DNA from: Enterococcus_C asini_A
Lineage (GTDB): Bacteria > Bacillota > Bacilli > Lactobacillales > Enterococcaceae
Strand: one strand, 5' to 3'
DNA: 64,000 nucleotides
Assembly (NCBI RefSeq): GCF_031928785.1
Contig: NZ_JARQAL010000003.1
Notes under the pieces: model-generated
What the model was told of the DNA's origin: nothing
Databases searched by the model: none
What the model saw: only the letters and a program-made list of their open reading frames with translations
Translations under genes and position numbers: made by a program
In this document: positions 53,089-60,609 of the stretch, piece after piece
Layout: every line of letters begins with the position of its first letter
Numbering within the stretch: position 1 is the stretch's first letter

Positions 53089-53712
53089 TTAATTAAAGAA
53101 GGGGTTGGTGCGCTTTTCTTTTAGAATAGTAGTCGAAGGTCCATGACCTGGGTAGACCGGAAATTCATCTGGCAACACGAAAAGCTGATTGCGAATACCA
53201 GTTAACAGTTGTTCCAAATTTCCAGTTGGCAAATCAGTACGGCCGACACTGCCGTTAAACAACGCATCTCCTGAGACTACAAACTCAGGAAAAACAAAGC
53301 TGACACTACCGATGGAATGTCCCGGTGTTGGCACAACTTTAAAGGCGATATCTTGTAGTTGGTATTCTTTCAACTCAAATAATTCGTCAGCAGGCCGAAC
53401 TACTACGTCTGCCATATCATCATGGCGGGGTAGCCCGGAAAGGTTCATCACAGGATCTCCTAGCCAGTCAGCTTCTAGGGGACTGACGTAGACGGGGATT
53501 TGGTAAGTGTCCCGCAATTCATCCACAGCTCCAATATGATCATAGTGAGTGTGGGTTAGTAGGATGGCAATAGGGGTAGCACCTGTTTGGGCAATTGCGG
53601 CTTTAATTTTTTCTGCTTCGGCTCCGGGATCAATAATGACTAAATGATTCTCCCTATAAACCAAATAGCAATTTTCTTGAATCAGCCCAGTTACAAGGGG
53701 GATGATTTTCAT
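53089..53712 (-). CDS. MBL-fold metallo-hydrolase (glyoxalase II-like, YqgX type)
   Basis: A 207-residue metallo-beta-lactamase-fold hydrolase. Metal motif LLTHTHYDHIGAVDEL (HxHxDH), then the second His in VVPTPGHSIGSV, the bridging Asp in FVVSGDALFNGSVGRTDL, and the last His in VYPGHGPST. Closest in type to hydroxyacylglutathione-hydrolase-like proteins that detoxify methylglyoxal in Bacillus-type organisms. Cytoplasmic. Confidence 0.9.
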   Translation of the reverse strand: MKIIPLVTGLIQENCYLVYRENHLVIIDPGAEAEKIKAAIAQTGATPIAILLTHTHYDHIGAVDELRDTYQIPVYVSPLEADWLGDPVMNLSGLPRHDDMADVVVRPADELFELKEYQLQDIAFKVVPTPGHSIGSVSFVFPEFVVSGDALFNGSVGRTDLPTGNLEQLLTGIRNQLFVLPDEFPVYPGHGPSTTILKEKRTNPFFN

Positions 53713-53929
53713 TTTATCTTCAGCTCCAATCTATTTCTCCTTCAGTATAACCCAAAGAATCCAGTGGCTCAACGCTGGAACTTTCTTGTTTGTTAGTATT
53801 TTCATAATCATCTGACAACTGGAGAAAGCTGTGACTATTTTTTAAGTGAGGACCGGGTAAGCTTTCATTATTTTCTCATGTATCTTCGCTATAGTTACAA
53901 AGTCCAAAACATATCCAATATTTCCTGAG

Positions 53930-53955
53930 TCCTCGAAATTTTTCGGGGATTTTTT
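53930..53955 (+). terminator. Orphan terminator-like hairpin upstream of the nuclease-helicase gene
   Basis: TCCTCGAA (53930-53937) pairs with TTCGGGGA (53942-53949), followed by six T. It precedes the promoter of the next gene, and the upstream gene runs the other way, so no known plus-strand transcript ends here. The rest of 53713-53929 holds a GAAAGCT/AGCTTTC stem (53824-53866) and a TATAGT (53890), which might belong to a small RNA. Confidence 0.45.
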
Positions 53956-53981
53956 GCATTTTCAGGTCAATGGCTTATAAT
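53954..53981 (+). promoter_or_regulatory. Promoter of the nuclease-helicase gene
   Basis: TTGCAT (53954-53959), 16 bases, TATAAT (53976-53981), 26 bases before the ATG. Confidence 0.65.
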
Positions 53982-54007
53982 AATTTGGACACCTAGGAGG
54001 TGGGAAT

Positions 54008-56353
54008 ATGGACTGGAGCGTTTCTGTGCGAAAAATTGTGGAATTTGTCTTGCGTCGAGGCGATATTGATAGTCGCCACACTGCCAGTAATCACACTGCT
54101 TTAGAAGGCGCTCGCTTGCACCGAAAATTGCAAAAAGCTGCTGGTGGAAACTATGAAAAAGAAGTCAGCTTAAAGCATACTTTTGCATTGGACAAGAAAG
54201 ACCATTTAGTAATTGAAGGACGAGCAGATGGTATTTTTCAGGAAGAAGATTTTGTGGTCATTGATGAAATCAAGACCTCAGAAGTCTATTTTGAAAATCT
54301 CTCAGAAGACCAAGTGGAGATGTTCTATTACCAAGGGATGCTTTATGGGTATATGTATGCTGTAGACAATGACCTTAGTCAGATTGCTGTCCAGCTTACG
54401 TACTTTCAAACCACCGAAGAAATCATTACGAAAAAGCGACGCCAGTTTACCATAGAAGAATTGACGGTATTTGTGGACCATTTAGTTGCGGAATACCATA
54501 AGTGGCTCCTTTTTCAAGGAGATTGGCGTAAAGTCCGCAATCTTTCCTTGACCAAACTGGCCTTTCCCTATGAAAAATTTCGTAAGGGACAACGAGAACT
54601 AGCTGCGGCAGCCTACAAAACGTTAAAAACTTCCCGTCGCCTTTTTGTAGAAGCGCCTACCGGTACCGGGAAGACGATTTCCACGCTGTTTCCTGCTTTA
54701 AAAGCTATGGGAGAAGACGACTGTGATCGGATTTTTTATTTAACAGCGAAGACTATTACGAGACAAGTGGCAGAAGATGCTTTGTCTGCTTTGGAAACTA
54801 ATGGCAGTGAAGTGAAGTCCGTCACGATTACCGCTAAAGACAAAATTTGCTTTTTAACAGAACGAAATTGCACTCCAGAACACTGTCCTTATGCAAATGG
54901 TTATTACAATCGAATCAATGAAGGCCTTTGGGATTTATTGCATCATGAAAATCAAATTACGCGAGAGGTCATTGAAACCTATAGCGAGAAACACCAACTG
55001 TGTCCTTTCGAGTTTTCATTAGATGTCAGTTTATTTTGTGATGTGATTATTGGCGATTACAATTATTTATTTGATCCAACCGTGTATCTCCGTCGCTTTT
55101 TTGAAGATCCCAAAGAAGAGTACTTCTTTTTAATTGATGAAGCTCATAACTTGGTCAGCCGCTCTCGAGAGATGTATTCTGCGACTTTAAGCTATCAAAG
55201 TGGCGCCACTTTTCAAAATCAACTGTCAAAAGAGCATAAAAGCCTTCACCGCTTATTAAATAAAATTGACAATCAGTTTGCTCTTTTAGAAGAGCAAGCC
55301 AAAATAGAAGATTGGCAGTATAAGCATCAAAAGCTATTGCCAGAAGTACTAGTCAATCATCTTTATCGTTTTGCCGAAAAAATGAAAGAATGGTTGGCGG
55401 CTAATCCAGGAGATCCTAGTGAAACAATAGGTTTGGCTTATTACTTTGAAGTTTTGCATTTTTTGAAAATCAGTGAACTTTTTGATGACCATTTTGAAAC
55501 TACTATTGAAATAGGCTATGGAGATACAAAAGTCAAACTTTTTTGCATGGCTCCCGCACCCTTTTTAACGGAGATGTTGTCAAAGGGCAAAGGCGCTTTG
55601 TTGTTTTCTGCAAGCTTTACTCCTTTATCTTATTATCAAGAGGTTTTAGGAGGAGAAAAAGAGGACTTGCGTTACAAGTTGCCCAGTCCGTTTCCGCCGG
55701 AGCGCCAAAAGATTATTTTGGCAGATTATATTCAAACTACGTATCGCCAAAGACAGGCTAGCTTGTCTTCAGTAATTGGGGCAATTTATGAAATGGTAGC
55801 CGCAAAAATTGGGAATTATTTCGTTTTCTTTCCTTCCTATCAATATCTAGATGAAGTAGCCACTGCCTTTAGTGAAGCATATCCTGATTTTGAGATTGTA
55901 ATTCAAGATACGAAAATGAATGAAACAGAACGGGAAGCCTTTTTAGCCCGTTTTGAGATGCAGCCTTCCAAAAGTTTAATCGGATTTTGTGTTTTAGGTG
56001 GGATTTTTTCAGAAGGAATTGACTTAAAGGGAGATCGTCTAATAGGCACGGCTGTGGTGGGGGTGGGCTTACCTCAGATGAATCACGAGCAAGAACTGAT
56101 TAAAGAATATTTTGATGAAACGAAAAACAAAGGCTTTGAGTATGCCTATCAACTACCAGGCATGAACAAAGTCTTACAGGCAGCTGGCCGCGTCATTCGA
56201 GATGCAGCCGATCGTGGAGTAGTTTTATTATTGGATCAGCGCTTTACCAGTCCTCGTTATCGTCCTTTGTTTCCGAATCATTGGCAGCACGCTCGGGTGG
56301 TAGCGAATCAAAAGCAACTACATTACGAGTTGGAACAATTTTGGCGAAAGTAG
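54008..56353 (+). CDS. PD-(D/E)XK nuclease fused to XPD/DinG-type FeS helicase
   Basis: A 781-residue fusion. Residues about 1-175 form a RecB/Cas4-like nuclease: His38 in GARLHRKL, Asp74 in EGRADGIF, and Glu87-x-Lys89 in VIDEIKTSE, followed by a Q-rich amphipathic helix. Residues about 185-781 form a superfamily 2 helicase with Walker A APTGTGKTIST (216-226), four cysteines C281, C288, C293 and C332 placed like the XPD/DinG iron-sulfur cluster, DEAH box (377-380), and C-terminal motif VI QAAGRVIRD. Probably repairs or processes DNA with 5'-3' polarity. AGGAGGTGG precedes the ATG. Monocistronic; no CRISPR or other cas gene is nearby. Confidence 0.88.
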   Translation: MDWSVSVRKIVEFVLRRGDIDSRHTASNHTALEGARLHRKLQKAAGGNYEKEVSLKHTFALDKKDHLVIEGRADGIFQEEDFVVIDEIKTSEVYFENLSEDQVEMFYYQGMLYGYMYAVDNDLSQIAVQLTYFQTTEEIITKKRRQFTIEELTVFVDHLVAEYHKWLLFQGDWRKVRNLSLTKLAFPYEKFRKGQRELAAAAYKTLKTSRRLFVEAPTGTGKTISTLFPALKAMGEDDCDRIFYLTAKTITRQVAEDALSALETNGSEVKSVTITAKDKICFLTERNCTPEHCPYANGYYNRINEGLWDLLHHENQITREVIETYSEKHQLCPFEFSLDVSLFCDVIIGDYNYLFDPTVYLRRFFEDPKEEYFFLIDEAHNLVSRSREMYSATLSYQSGATFQNQLSKEHKSLHRLLNKIDNQFALLEEQAKIEDWQYKHQKLLPEVLVNHLYRFAEKMKEWLAANPGDPSETIGLAYYFEVLHFLKISELFDDHFETTIEIGYGDTKVKLFCMAPAPFLTEMLSKGKGALLFSASFTPLSYYQEVLGGEKEDLRYKLPSPFPPERQKIILADYIQTTYRQRQASLSSVIGAIYEMVAAKIGNYFVFFPSYQYLDEVATAFSEAYPDFEIVIQDTKMNETEREAFLARFEMQPSKSLIGFCVLGGIFSEGIDLKGDRLIGTAVVGVGLPQMNHEQELIKEYFDETKNKGFEYAYQLPGMNKVLQAAGRVIRDAADRGVVLLLDQRFTSPRYRPLFPNHWQHARVVANQKQLHYELEQFWRK

Positions 56354-56366
56354 TATCAAAAACAGG

Positions 56367-56406
56367 AAAGACCAGGACGATAACCCATGCGTCCTGGTCT
56401 TTTTAC
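56367..56406 (+). terminator. Terminator after the nuclease-helicase gene
   Basis: 13-bp perfect arms (56367-56379 and 56390-56402) followed by TTTTT. Confidence 0.9.
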
Positions 56407-56482
56407 TAGACTGTGGTATTAGAGAATTTCGCAAGTGAAAATTCCGTAATACTAAGTCTAACTATATTCGGCTTCACGAACT
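56407..56482. repeat. Palindromic repeat; its right part is copy B of the dispersed 36-bp repeat
   Basis: 56407-56460 is an imperfect palindrome: TAGACT/AGTCTA, GTATTA/TAATAC and an AATTT/AAATT inner stem. The right arm plus the next 22 bases (56447-56482) repeats 14449-14484, where the left arm is absent. Confidence 0.55.
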
Positions 56483-56494
56483 AGCTCACGAGAA

Positions 56495-56986
56495 TTAACG
56501 ATAGTTGGTAAACTGTAGCTCGATTGGTAGCTCTAGTTTTCTTAACAATTGAATCACAGCTTGTAAGTCATCGCGACTTTTCCCGGTAACTCGAATTTGA
56601 TCATCTTGAATTTGGGTTTTAACTTTTAACTTTTCATTTTTAATGGCAGTAGTAATTTTCTTGCTGTTTTCACGATCAATACCACTAACTAAAGTAGCGC
56701 TTTGGCGACTTTTTCCGCCTAAAGCATGTTCACTTTCAGAAAAATGCAGATTTTTTACGGGAACTTCTCGCTTGATTAACTTGTTTAGTAGAACATCTTT
56801 GATTTGTTCCAATTTAAAATCATCATCTCCAGTAATAATCAAATTACTCTGATCCAGTTTGATATCTACCGTAGAATTTTTAAAATCAAAACGATTGCTT
56901 AACTCTTTGGTAGTCATTTGGACGGCATTTTTGACTTCTTCCAGATTAATTTCAGAGACGATATCGAAACTTGCTTCTTTTGCCAT
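56495..56986 (-). CDS. YajQ family nucleotide-binding protein (UPF0234)
   Basis: A 163-residue cytoplasmic protein of two similar ferredoxin-like halves; YajQ homologues bind cyclic di-GMP in Xanthomonas and nucleotides or RNA elsewhere. MAKEASFDIVSEINLEEVKNA at the N terminus and the ending PIELQFTNYR are typical. The frame extends to 57019, but the ATG at 56986 with AAGGAAG upstream fits the family start. Role in this organism unknown. Confidence 0.92.
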   Translation of the reverse strand: MAKEASFDIVSEINLEEVKNAVQMTTKELSNRFDFKNSTVDIKLDQSNLIITGDDDFKLEQIKDVLLNKLIKREVPVKNLHFSESEHALGGKSRQSATLVSGIDRENSKKITTAIKNEKLKVKTQIQDDQIRVTGKSRDDLQAVIQLLRKLELPIELQFTNYR

Positions 56987-57187
56987 AGGATTCTTCCTTT
57001 CTTGTTCATTCTTCTTCATTATAACAAGCTTTGCTGTTTCTGGGGAGAGTGGTTTTGGATTATGAGAATCGGTGTTGTTAGAGAGGGGTTACATTTTAAA
57101 AATCTGCAATCGAGAAGAGAAAATAGTTGAAAAAAACGAAAGGATTGTTATTCTTAAGGAGGTTATTTTGAATAAGGAGTTGTCACC

Positions 57188-58120
57188 ATGGGAAGAATCA
57201 CTGCAAACGATAAAAGTACCGAATTTTTCAAACGAATTGGCGTGGTCATAATTTGTGGATTAACCTCTGCTATCTCGTTGAATTTCTTTTTAATTCCTGC
57301 CAAGGTCATGTCTGCGGGGATGAACGGGGTGGCCCAAATTATTGTGGCTTTAGGGGTGGAGCATTTAGGCATTCATTTGAATACGGGTTTGTTTATCTTC
57401 CTATTAAATATTCCGATTTTTGTTTTAGGTTTTTGGAAATTAGGCAAGGATGCTACGATTTGGAGCTTTGTCAATGTAGTTGCCATCTCCCTTGTGACGA
57501 TGATTTTCCCAGAAGGCGCTGTGACAGATAATATCCTGATGAATTCCTTAATGGGTGGCGTGATTGTAGGAATTGGTGCCGGTTTAGCTTTGAAAATGGG
57601 ATTTACCACAGGAGGTATGGATATTCTCTCTTTGGTACTTTCCAAAACCACAGGGAATACAGTGGGCAAATACATGTTTATGTTAAACGGGTTAATTGTG
57701 GCAGTCGCTGGCTTCATTTTTTCTTGGGAGAGCGCTTTGTATACGATTATTTGTATTTATGTCATGAGTCATGTGGTAGATATGATTCATACAAGCCATC
57801 AAAAACTGACAGTCTTTATTGTAACTACTAATCCAGATGCAGTAGGGAAAAGTATTTCTAAACGAGTATTCCGGGGAATGACTTTATTGCCTTCCATCGG
57901 GGGCTATTCTGGTGTAGAAAGCAAAACCATCATGATGGTCATCACGCGCTACGAACTTTATGATTTGGAACAAGCGGTTTTAGAAGCCGATGAGAATGCC
58001 TTTGTGGATATGGTGGCTACTCAGTCGATTCTGGGACGTTTTGCAACACAAGATGAACAACGCACTTTTTCTGCCACCGGTGTCTTTCCAGAAGTCCGAG
58101 CGCAAAAAAAACGTCGCTAA
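57188..58120 (+). CDS. YitT family membrane protein (DUF2179 C-terminal domain)
   Basis: A 310-residue membrane protein: five or six hydrophobic helices (about 15-190) of the YitT family, starting with FNFFLIPAKVMSAGMNG-like segment, then GFTTGGMDILSLVLSK, and a soluble C-terminal DUF2179 domain (about 215-290) with KTIMMVITRYELYDLEQ. Members are numerous in Firmicutes and of unknown function. AAGGAG lies eight bases upstream. A second, stronger AAGGAGG further upstream serves a different frame. Confidence 0.88.
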   Translation: MGRITANDKSTEFFKRIGVVIICGLTSAISLNFFLIPAKVMSAGMNGVAQIIVALGVEHLGIHLNTGLFIFLLNIPIFVLGFWKLGKDATIWSFVNVVAISLVTMIFPEGAVTDNILMNSLMGGVIVGIGAGLALKMGFTTGGMDILSLVLSKTTGNTVGKYMFMLNGLIVAVAGFIFSWESALYTIICIYVMSHVVDMIHTSHQKLTVFIVTTNPDAVGKSISKRVFRGMTLLPSIGGYSGVESKTIMMVITRYELYDLEQAVLEADENAFVDMVATQSILGRFATQDEQRTFSATGVFPEVRAQKKRR

Positions 58121-58135
58121 TACCAATAAATGAAA

Positions 58136-58170
58136 AGAACTCTGTCCATAGCTGGCGGAGTTCTTTTGTT
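58136..58170 (+). terminator. Terminator after the YitT gene
   Basis: AAGAACTC...GAGTTCTT arms around a 17-base interrupted loop, then TTTG. Confidence 0.7.
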
Positions 58171-58312
58171 TGCTGTGGTACGAAAACGTGACAGAGTACA
58201 GATAAGTTTTTTCAAAAATACTGCTGATTTTTGTTAAGTACTAACTGGAAAAACTAGCGGGACACCAGATAACTTGCGGCGCTTTTCTTGCTATTTACTG
58301 TAGAAATGCACA

Positions 58313-58341
58313 GAAAAAAAGCAGTTAGGCAATTGCCTAAC
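58313..58341 (-). terminator. Terminator after the SufT-like gene
   Basis: The perfect palindrome GTTAGGCAATTGCCTAAC (58324-58341) is followed on the minus strand by TGC and seven T. Confidence 0.85.
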
Positions 58342-58366
58342 CGCTTGACTGCGTTGTTTAAAACTC

Positions 58367-58699
58367 TTACCGAATCCCTAAAGCAATTCGAGCATAACGA
58401 CTCATCTTGTCGGTAGTCCAAGCCGGATACCAAACCAGTTTCACTTCTGCTTTGTTGACCTCTGGAACTTCTGCGAGAGCTTGGTGGATTTGATCTGTTA
58501 AAACATCTGCTAAAGGACAACCCATTGTCGTTAAGGTCATTTTAATTACAGTGTCTCCAGTAGTAGCGTCAAATTCCACTTCATATACTAAACCTAGATT
58601 AACGATATCGATACCTAACTCAGGATCGATAACCGTTTCTAGAGCAGTTAAAATACGTTCTTTAATTTCTGTGACTTCTTGTTCTGTCCGTGTACTCAT
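58367..58699 (-). CDS. MIP18/SufT family metal-sulfur cluster assembly factor
   Basis: A 110-residue DUF59 protein implicated in maturation of iron-sulfur proteins. The signature is VIDPELGIDIVNLGLVYEV, and the cysteine sits in MTLTTMGCPLADVL. The C-terminal VWYPAWTTDKMS fits PaaD/SufT-type proteins in Firmicutes. Monocistronic; the FeS helicase at 54-56 kb is a possible client, which is speculation. Confidence 0.92.
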   Translation of the reverse strand: MSTRTEQEVTEIKERILTALETVIDPELGIDIVNLGLVYEVEFDATTGDTVIKMTLTTMGCPLADVLTDQIHQALAEVPEVNKAEVKLVWYPAWTTDKMSRYARIALGIR

Positions 58700-58938
58700 G
58701 GACCAATTCCCCCTTAGGTAAACTTTCGTAAATCATAACCCGTTTTAGAAAATTTGTAAATCAGATTTCCTTGGACTTTAGGAAAGGATAAATAAAGAAG
58801 GAAAATCATTTCAAGTAGAAGGCGATGAAAAGGTGAATAATAAACTTACTGTTTTAGAATAGTGTTCGGGAAACTATTGCATTTTGCCGATAAAAAAGCT
58901 ATTCTACAAGAAGAAAAATGAAAAAGGGGCTATGTGAC

Positions 58939-59868
58939 ATGCTAGAAACCAAATTTTTAGACTTTACTTATGAGAATCCCTTGATGAATGCTTCAGGAGT
59001 CCACTGTATGACAGTGGAAGAGTTGGATGATTTATCAGCTTCCAAGGCAGGGGTATTTATTACCAAAAGTGCAACTTTACAAGAGAGAGCGGGTAATCCA
59101 GAACCTCGTTATGCAGATGTTCCACTAGGGAGCATCAATTCCATGGGATTGCCTAATCATGGCGTGGATTACTATTTAGACTATGCGTTAAGTTATCAAA
59201 AGAATCATACGGCGCCCTTGTTCTTTTCAGTGGCGGGAACTAGTGTGGAAGAAAATATTACTCTTTTAGAAAAGGTTCAGGCTAGTGAGTTTAAAGGAAT
59301 TACGGAGTTGAATTTATCTTGTCCCAATGTTCCTGGCAAACCCCAAGTAGCCTATGATTTTCCTTTGACCGAGCAAATTTTAAAGCGGGTCTTTGGCTTT
59401 TTCACAAAACCGTTAGGAGTAAAATTGCCACCTTATTTTGACATGGCCCATTTCGATCAAATGGCAGCCATTCTGAACCAGTTTCCTTTGACTTATGTAA
59501 ATTCAATTAATAGTATTGGCAATGGCTTATATATTGATCCGACCCGTGATCAAGTGGTGATTCGACCAAAAGAAGGCTTTGGCGGAATTGGTGGGGAATA
59601 TGTGAAACCTACTGCTTTGGCTAACGTCCGAGCCTTTGCCACTCGTCTGAACCCGGAGATTAAAATCATTGGCACCGGAGGGATTTTGACCGGTCAAGAT
59701 GCTTATGAACATCTTTTATGTGGAGCTACTATGTTACAAGTGGGAACCCAGCTGCAAAAAGAAGGACCCGCTGTCTTTGACCGTATTTTGAAAGAATTAA
59801 GTACCATTATGGAACAAAAAGGTTATGAGCGAATTGAAGATTTTCGTGGCAAGTTAAAGACGATTTAG
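58939..59868 (+). CDS. pyrD: Dihydroorotate dehydrogenase, class 1A (fumarate)
   Basis: A cytoplasmic FMN enzyme oxidising dihydroorotate to orotate with fumarate, in pyrimidine synthesis. Very close in pattern to Lactococcus PyrDA: ENPLMNASGVHCMT, SINSMGLPNHG, the catalytic Cys in LNLSCPNVPGKPQ, VNSINSIGNGL and GTGGILTGQDAYEHLLCGA. The frame opens at 58918, but ATG 58939 (MLETKFLDF) with AAAGGGG upstream matches the family start (309 residues). Class 1A needs no PyrK. It is separate from any pyr operon in the window. Confidence 0.93.
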   Translation: MLETKFLDFTYENPLMNASGVHCMTVEELDDLSASKAGVFITKSATLQERAGNPEPRYADVPLGSINSMGLPNHGVDYYLDYALSYQKNHTAPLFFSVAGTSVEENITLLEKVQASEFKGITELNLSCPNVPGKPQVAYDFPLTEQILKRVFGFFTKPLGVKLPPYFDMAHFDQMAAILNQFPLTYVNSINSIGNGLYIDPTRDQVVIRPKEGFGGIGGEYVKPTALANVRAFATRLNPEIKIIGTGGILTGQDAYEHLLCGATMLQVGTQLQKEGPAVFDRILKELSTIMEQKGYERIEDFRGKLKTI

Positions 59869-59881
59869 TAATAAACTGGTA

Positions 59882-59919
59882 AAAAACTGTCGGAAATAGG
59901 TCATGCCGGCAGTTTTTTT
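59882..59919 (+). terminator. Terminator after pyrD
   Basis: AAAAACTGTCGG pairs with CCGGCAGTTTTT (one G-T pair) followed by more T. Confidence 0.88.
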
Positions 59920-59947
59920 GCGTATTTTAGAAAAAAGAGGGAAATAA

Positions 59948-60463
59948 ATGGAAGTTAGAAAAGCACAAACTAGTGATTTGTCAAAAGTAATGGAAATAAT
60001 TGAATCAGGTCGAACCGCCTTACATAAGCAAAGGCTTCCTCAATGGCAAAATGGTCAAGGGCCAGATGAAATGAGCATGGGTCAATTAATTGAAGAAAAA
60101 AGCTGTTTTCTTGCTATAATAGACCAAGAAGCTGTGGCAGTGGGATGCTTAATTCCGGGAGTAGATGAAGTATATACCGCGATTACTAATGGAACTTGGG
60201 TTGAAACAGGCCCCTATCTTTCAATTCATCGCTTTGCAGTGTTGAGTGGTAATGCCGGCAGAGGAATTGGTAGGAGATTTCTGATGTCATTAGTTAATGA
60301 AGGAGTTAAAATGGGATACCACGATTTTCGTATTGATACCCATCCTGACAATCAAGGGATGATTCGGGTAATTCAGTCTTGTGGTTTTGTTTATCGTGGA
60401 GAGGTGCAATTTCCCATCCCTCACGGCGAACGAGTTGCGTTTCAGTTAATATGTTCCCAGTAA
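59948..60463 (+). CDS. GNAT family N-acetyltransferase
   Basis: A 171-residue acetyl-CoA-dependent acetyltransferase. N-terminal VRKAQTSDLSKVMEII, the motif A region SIHRFAVLSGNAGRGIGRRFL with G-R-G-I-G pyrophosphate loop, and DTHPDNQGMIRVIQSCGF (motif B, common in amino-acid-type GNATs). The substrate is unknown. GAGGGAA precedes the ATG. Confidence 0.9.
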   Translation: MEVRKAQTSDLSKVMEIIESGRTALHKQRLPQWQNGQGPDEMSMGQLIEEKSCFLAIIDQEAVAVGCLIPGVDEVYTAITNGTWVETGPYLSIHRFAVLSGNAGRGIGRRFLMSLVNEGVKMGYHDFRIDTHPDNQGMIRVIQSCGFVYRGEVQFPIPHGERVAFQLICSQ

Positions 60464-60529
60464 GGTTTTTATCCCTGTTTAACGGTAATTATCAAAAAAT
60501 TGCCTTCACGCTTAAAAAAAAGAGAGGTA

Positions 60530-60558
60530 TTGCTTAGAAAATAGTGAGAAGGTATGGT
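60530..60558 (+). promoter_or_regulatory. Promoter of the large wall hydrolase
   Basis: TTGCTT (60530-60535), 17 bases, TATGGT (60553-60558), 51 bases before the ATG. Confidence 0.5.
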
Positions 60559-60609
60559 AAAATGTAATGGAAGGTTTTACAAAGGAGTATTTGGGTTAGG
60601 AGGATTTAG

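Noticed and set aside
54008..54540. Cas4 gene
   Set aside because: The Cas4-like nuclease domain is fused to a helicase, and no CRISPR array or other cas gene exists in the window.
60563..60581. TGTAAT and TTTACA as a WalR box before the wall hydrolase
   Set aside because: The half-sites face each other instead of being direct repeats with five bases between, so they do not fit the WalR pattern.
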